Source: Sphingobacteriia bacterium (GTDB lineage Bacteria > Bacteroidota > Bacteroidia > NS11-12g > UBA955). Taken from it: a DNA stretch of 5,486 nucleotides. A program made the position numbers and the translations under genes. Below the pieces are notes generated by a model. The model did no database searches. It was not told the origin of the DNA and was given only the letters and a program-made list of their open reading frames with translations. Location of the stretch: the NCBI GenBank assembly GCA_021151535.1, contig JAGKXC010000112.1:1-5486 (forward strand), in the 5' to 3' direction. Shown in pieces: positions 4,756-5,486 of this stretch (within the stretch, counting starts at the first letter, position 1; every line of letters starts with the position of its first letter).

Positions 4756-5486
4756 ATGGAGCAGGATCCTGAAGATTTAACCCCCGAATTGCCTAACGAA
4801 GGTGATAACGAATCGGAAGGCGAAAACAATGAAGAATCGCGCAGTGTAGACGTAGGTCATGTGCGTGCGGTTGGGAATTTGTATCGCGACTGGTTTGTGG
4901 AATACGCGAGTTACGTAATTTTAGAGCGTGCGATTCCCGCGATTGAAGACGGTTTAAAGCCGGTTCAGCGCAGGATTTTACATGCAATGTATGAAATGGA
5001 CGATGGTCGTTTCAACAAGGTGGCAAACATCATTGGTGCAACGATGGCATATCACCCGCATGGTGACGCCGCCATTGGCGATGCATTGGTGAATTTGGGT
5101 CAGAAGGAATTGTTAATTGATGCCCAAGGAAACTGGGGGGATGTGAGAACGGGCGATAGCGCAGCTGCTCCGCGTTATATAGAAGCTCGTTTGAGTTCCT
5201 TTGCCAAAGAAATTGCGTTTAACGAGAAAACTACCGAATGGCAATTGAGTTATGATGGTAGAAAGCGTGAGCCGGTTACATTGCCGGTGAAGTTTCCGTT
5301 GTTGTTGGCTCAAGGTGTGGAGGGTATTGCAGTTGGATTAAGTACGAAGATTATGCCCCATAACTTTTTGGAGTTGTGCGAAGGCAGTATTGATATTTTA
5401 AAGGGGAAGCGGGTAAGTATTTTGCCTGATTTTCCAACGGGTGGTTATGCCGATTTTTCTCAGTACAATGAGGGAAGAAAAGGCAG
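4756..5486 (+). CDS. parC: Type IIA DNA topoisomerase subunit A (ParC-like), N-terminal part, 3' end outside window
   Basis: The first 243 residues of the breakage-reunion subunit that cuts and rejoins both DNA strands; topoisomerase IV unlinks daughter chromosomes. The frame is open from ATG 4756 to the window edge. Seen: an acidic, disordered-looking extension (about 1-33, rich in E, D, N and S), then YASYVILERAIPAIEDGLKP (50-69) and VQRRIL. The winged-helix DNA gate YHPHGDAAIGDALV follows (99-112). The active site is AAPRYIEARLS (137-147), with catalytic Tyr141 preceded by Arg140. Further on are PVKFPLLLAQG and GIAVGLSTKIMPHN. The 'EYASYVILERA...' start resembles the Bacteroidota ParC-like paralogue rather than GyrA ('SYxDYAMSVIVxRALP'). 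The C-terminal domain that would settle GyrA versus ParC is outside the window. There is no Shine-Dalgarno. The gene is divergent from the activator operon. Confidence 0.9.
   Translation, partial: MEQDPEDLTPELPNEGDNESEGENNEESRSVDVGHVRAVGNLYRDWFVEYASYVILERAIPAIEDGLKPVQRRILHAMYEMDDGRFNKVANIIGATMAYHPHGDAAIGDALVNLGQKELLIDAQGNWGDVRTGDSAAAPRYIEARLSSFAKEIAFNEKTTEWQLSYDGRKREPVTLPVKFPLLLAQGVEGIAVGLSTKIMPHNFLELCEGSIDILKGKRVSILPDFPTGGYADFSQYNEGRKG

Noticed and set aside
4617..5313. Minus-strand frames of 64-70 codons (4617-4829, 4793-4987, 5113-5313) opposite the topoisomerase gene and its upstream region
   Set aside because: Most lie antisense to a clearly conserved coding region. Low-complexity translations and no start signals indicate shadows.

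Overview
The window looks like a chromosomal segment from a member of the Bacteroidota. Three things point there: the moderately AT-rich composition, the gene order sigma-54 activator - LptE lipoprotein - TPR protein - secG, which I recall as typical of that phylum, and the promoter -7 element TAnnTTTG at 4575-4582. Most genes also lack a Shine-Dalgarno sequence, another habit of the phylum. All large genes are intact except the two cut by the window edges. I see no rRNA, tRNA, CRISPR, insertion sequence or sign of recent transfer.

Layout. (1) Positions 1-891, plus strand: the 3' end of a short-chain dehydrogenase/reductase gene, then 15 nt later a flavin reductase-like (FMN-binding split-barrel) gene, probably one operon. 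(2) Positions 914-937: a 9-bp hairpin between convergent genes, probably a shared terminator. (3) Positions 942-4468, minus strand, transcribed from right to left: a sigma-54-dependent AAA+ activator with a Fis-type HTH, an LptE-like outer-membrane lipoprotein, a 446-aa protein with a C-terminal TPR, and SecG. The last three genes are nearly contiguous (8-nt gap, then a 4-nt ATGA overlap), so translational coupling is likely. The operon joins LPS delivery to the outer membrane (LptE) with protein export (SecG). (4) Positions 4469-4755: a 287-nt divergent regulatory region. (5) Positions 4756-5486, plus strand: the N-terminal third or so of a type IIA topoisomerase A subunit of the Bacteroidota ParC-like kind, running off the right edge.

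The divergent region is the most interesting part. Pointing left, it carries a perfect Bacteroidota -7 box, a roughly 100-nt leader and an unusually good Shine-Dalgarno for the activator gene. Pointing right, it carries a good sigma-54 (-24/-12) promoter match, TGGCA-N6-TTGC with the invariant GG and GC exactly 10 nt apart. An 8-bp direct repeat (GTGATTTG) occurs twice, 61 bp apart, upstream of that sigma-54 element at distances where activator sites are often found. This suggests that the sigma-54 activator binds between its own gene and the topoisomerase gene, regulating itself and a divergent transcript. That is inference, but it can be tested.

No clearly new defence, mobile or biosynthetic system is visible. 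The protein-coding genes are mostly recognisable housekeeping or envelope genes.
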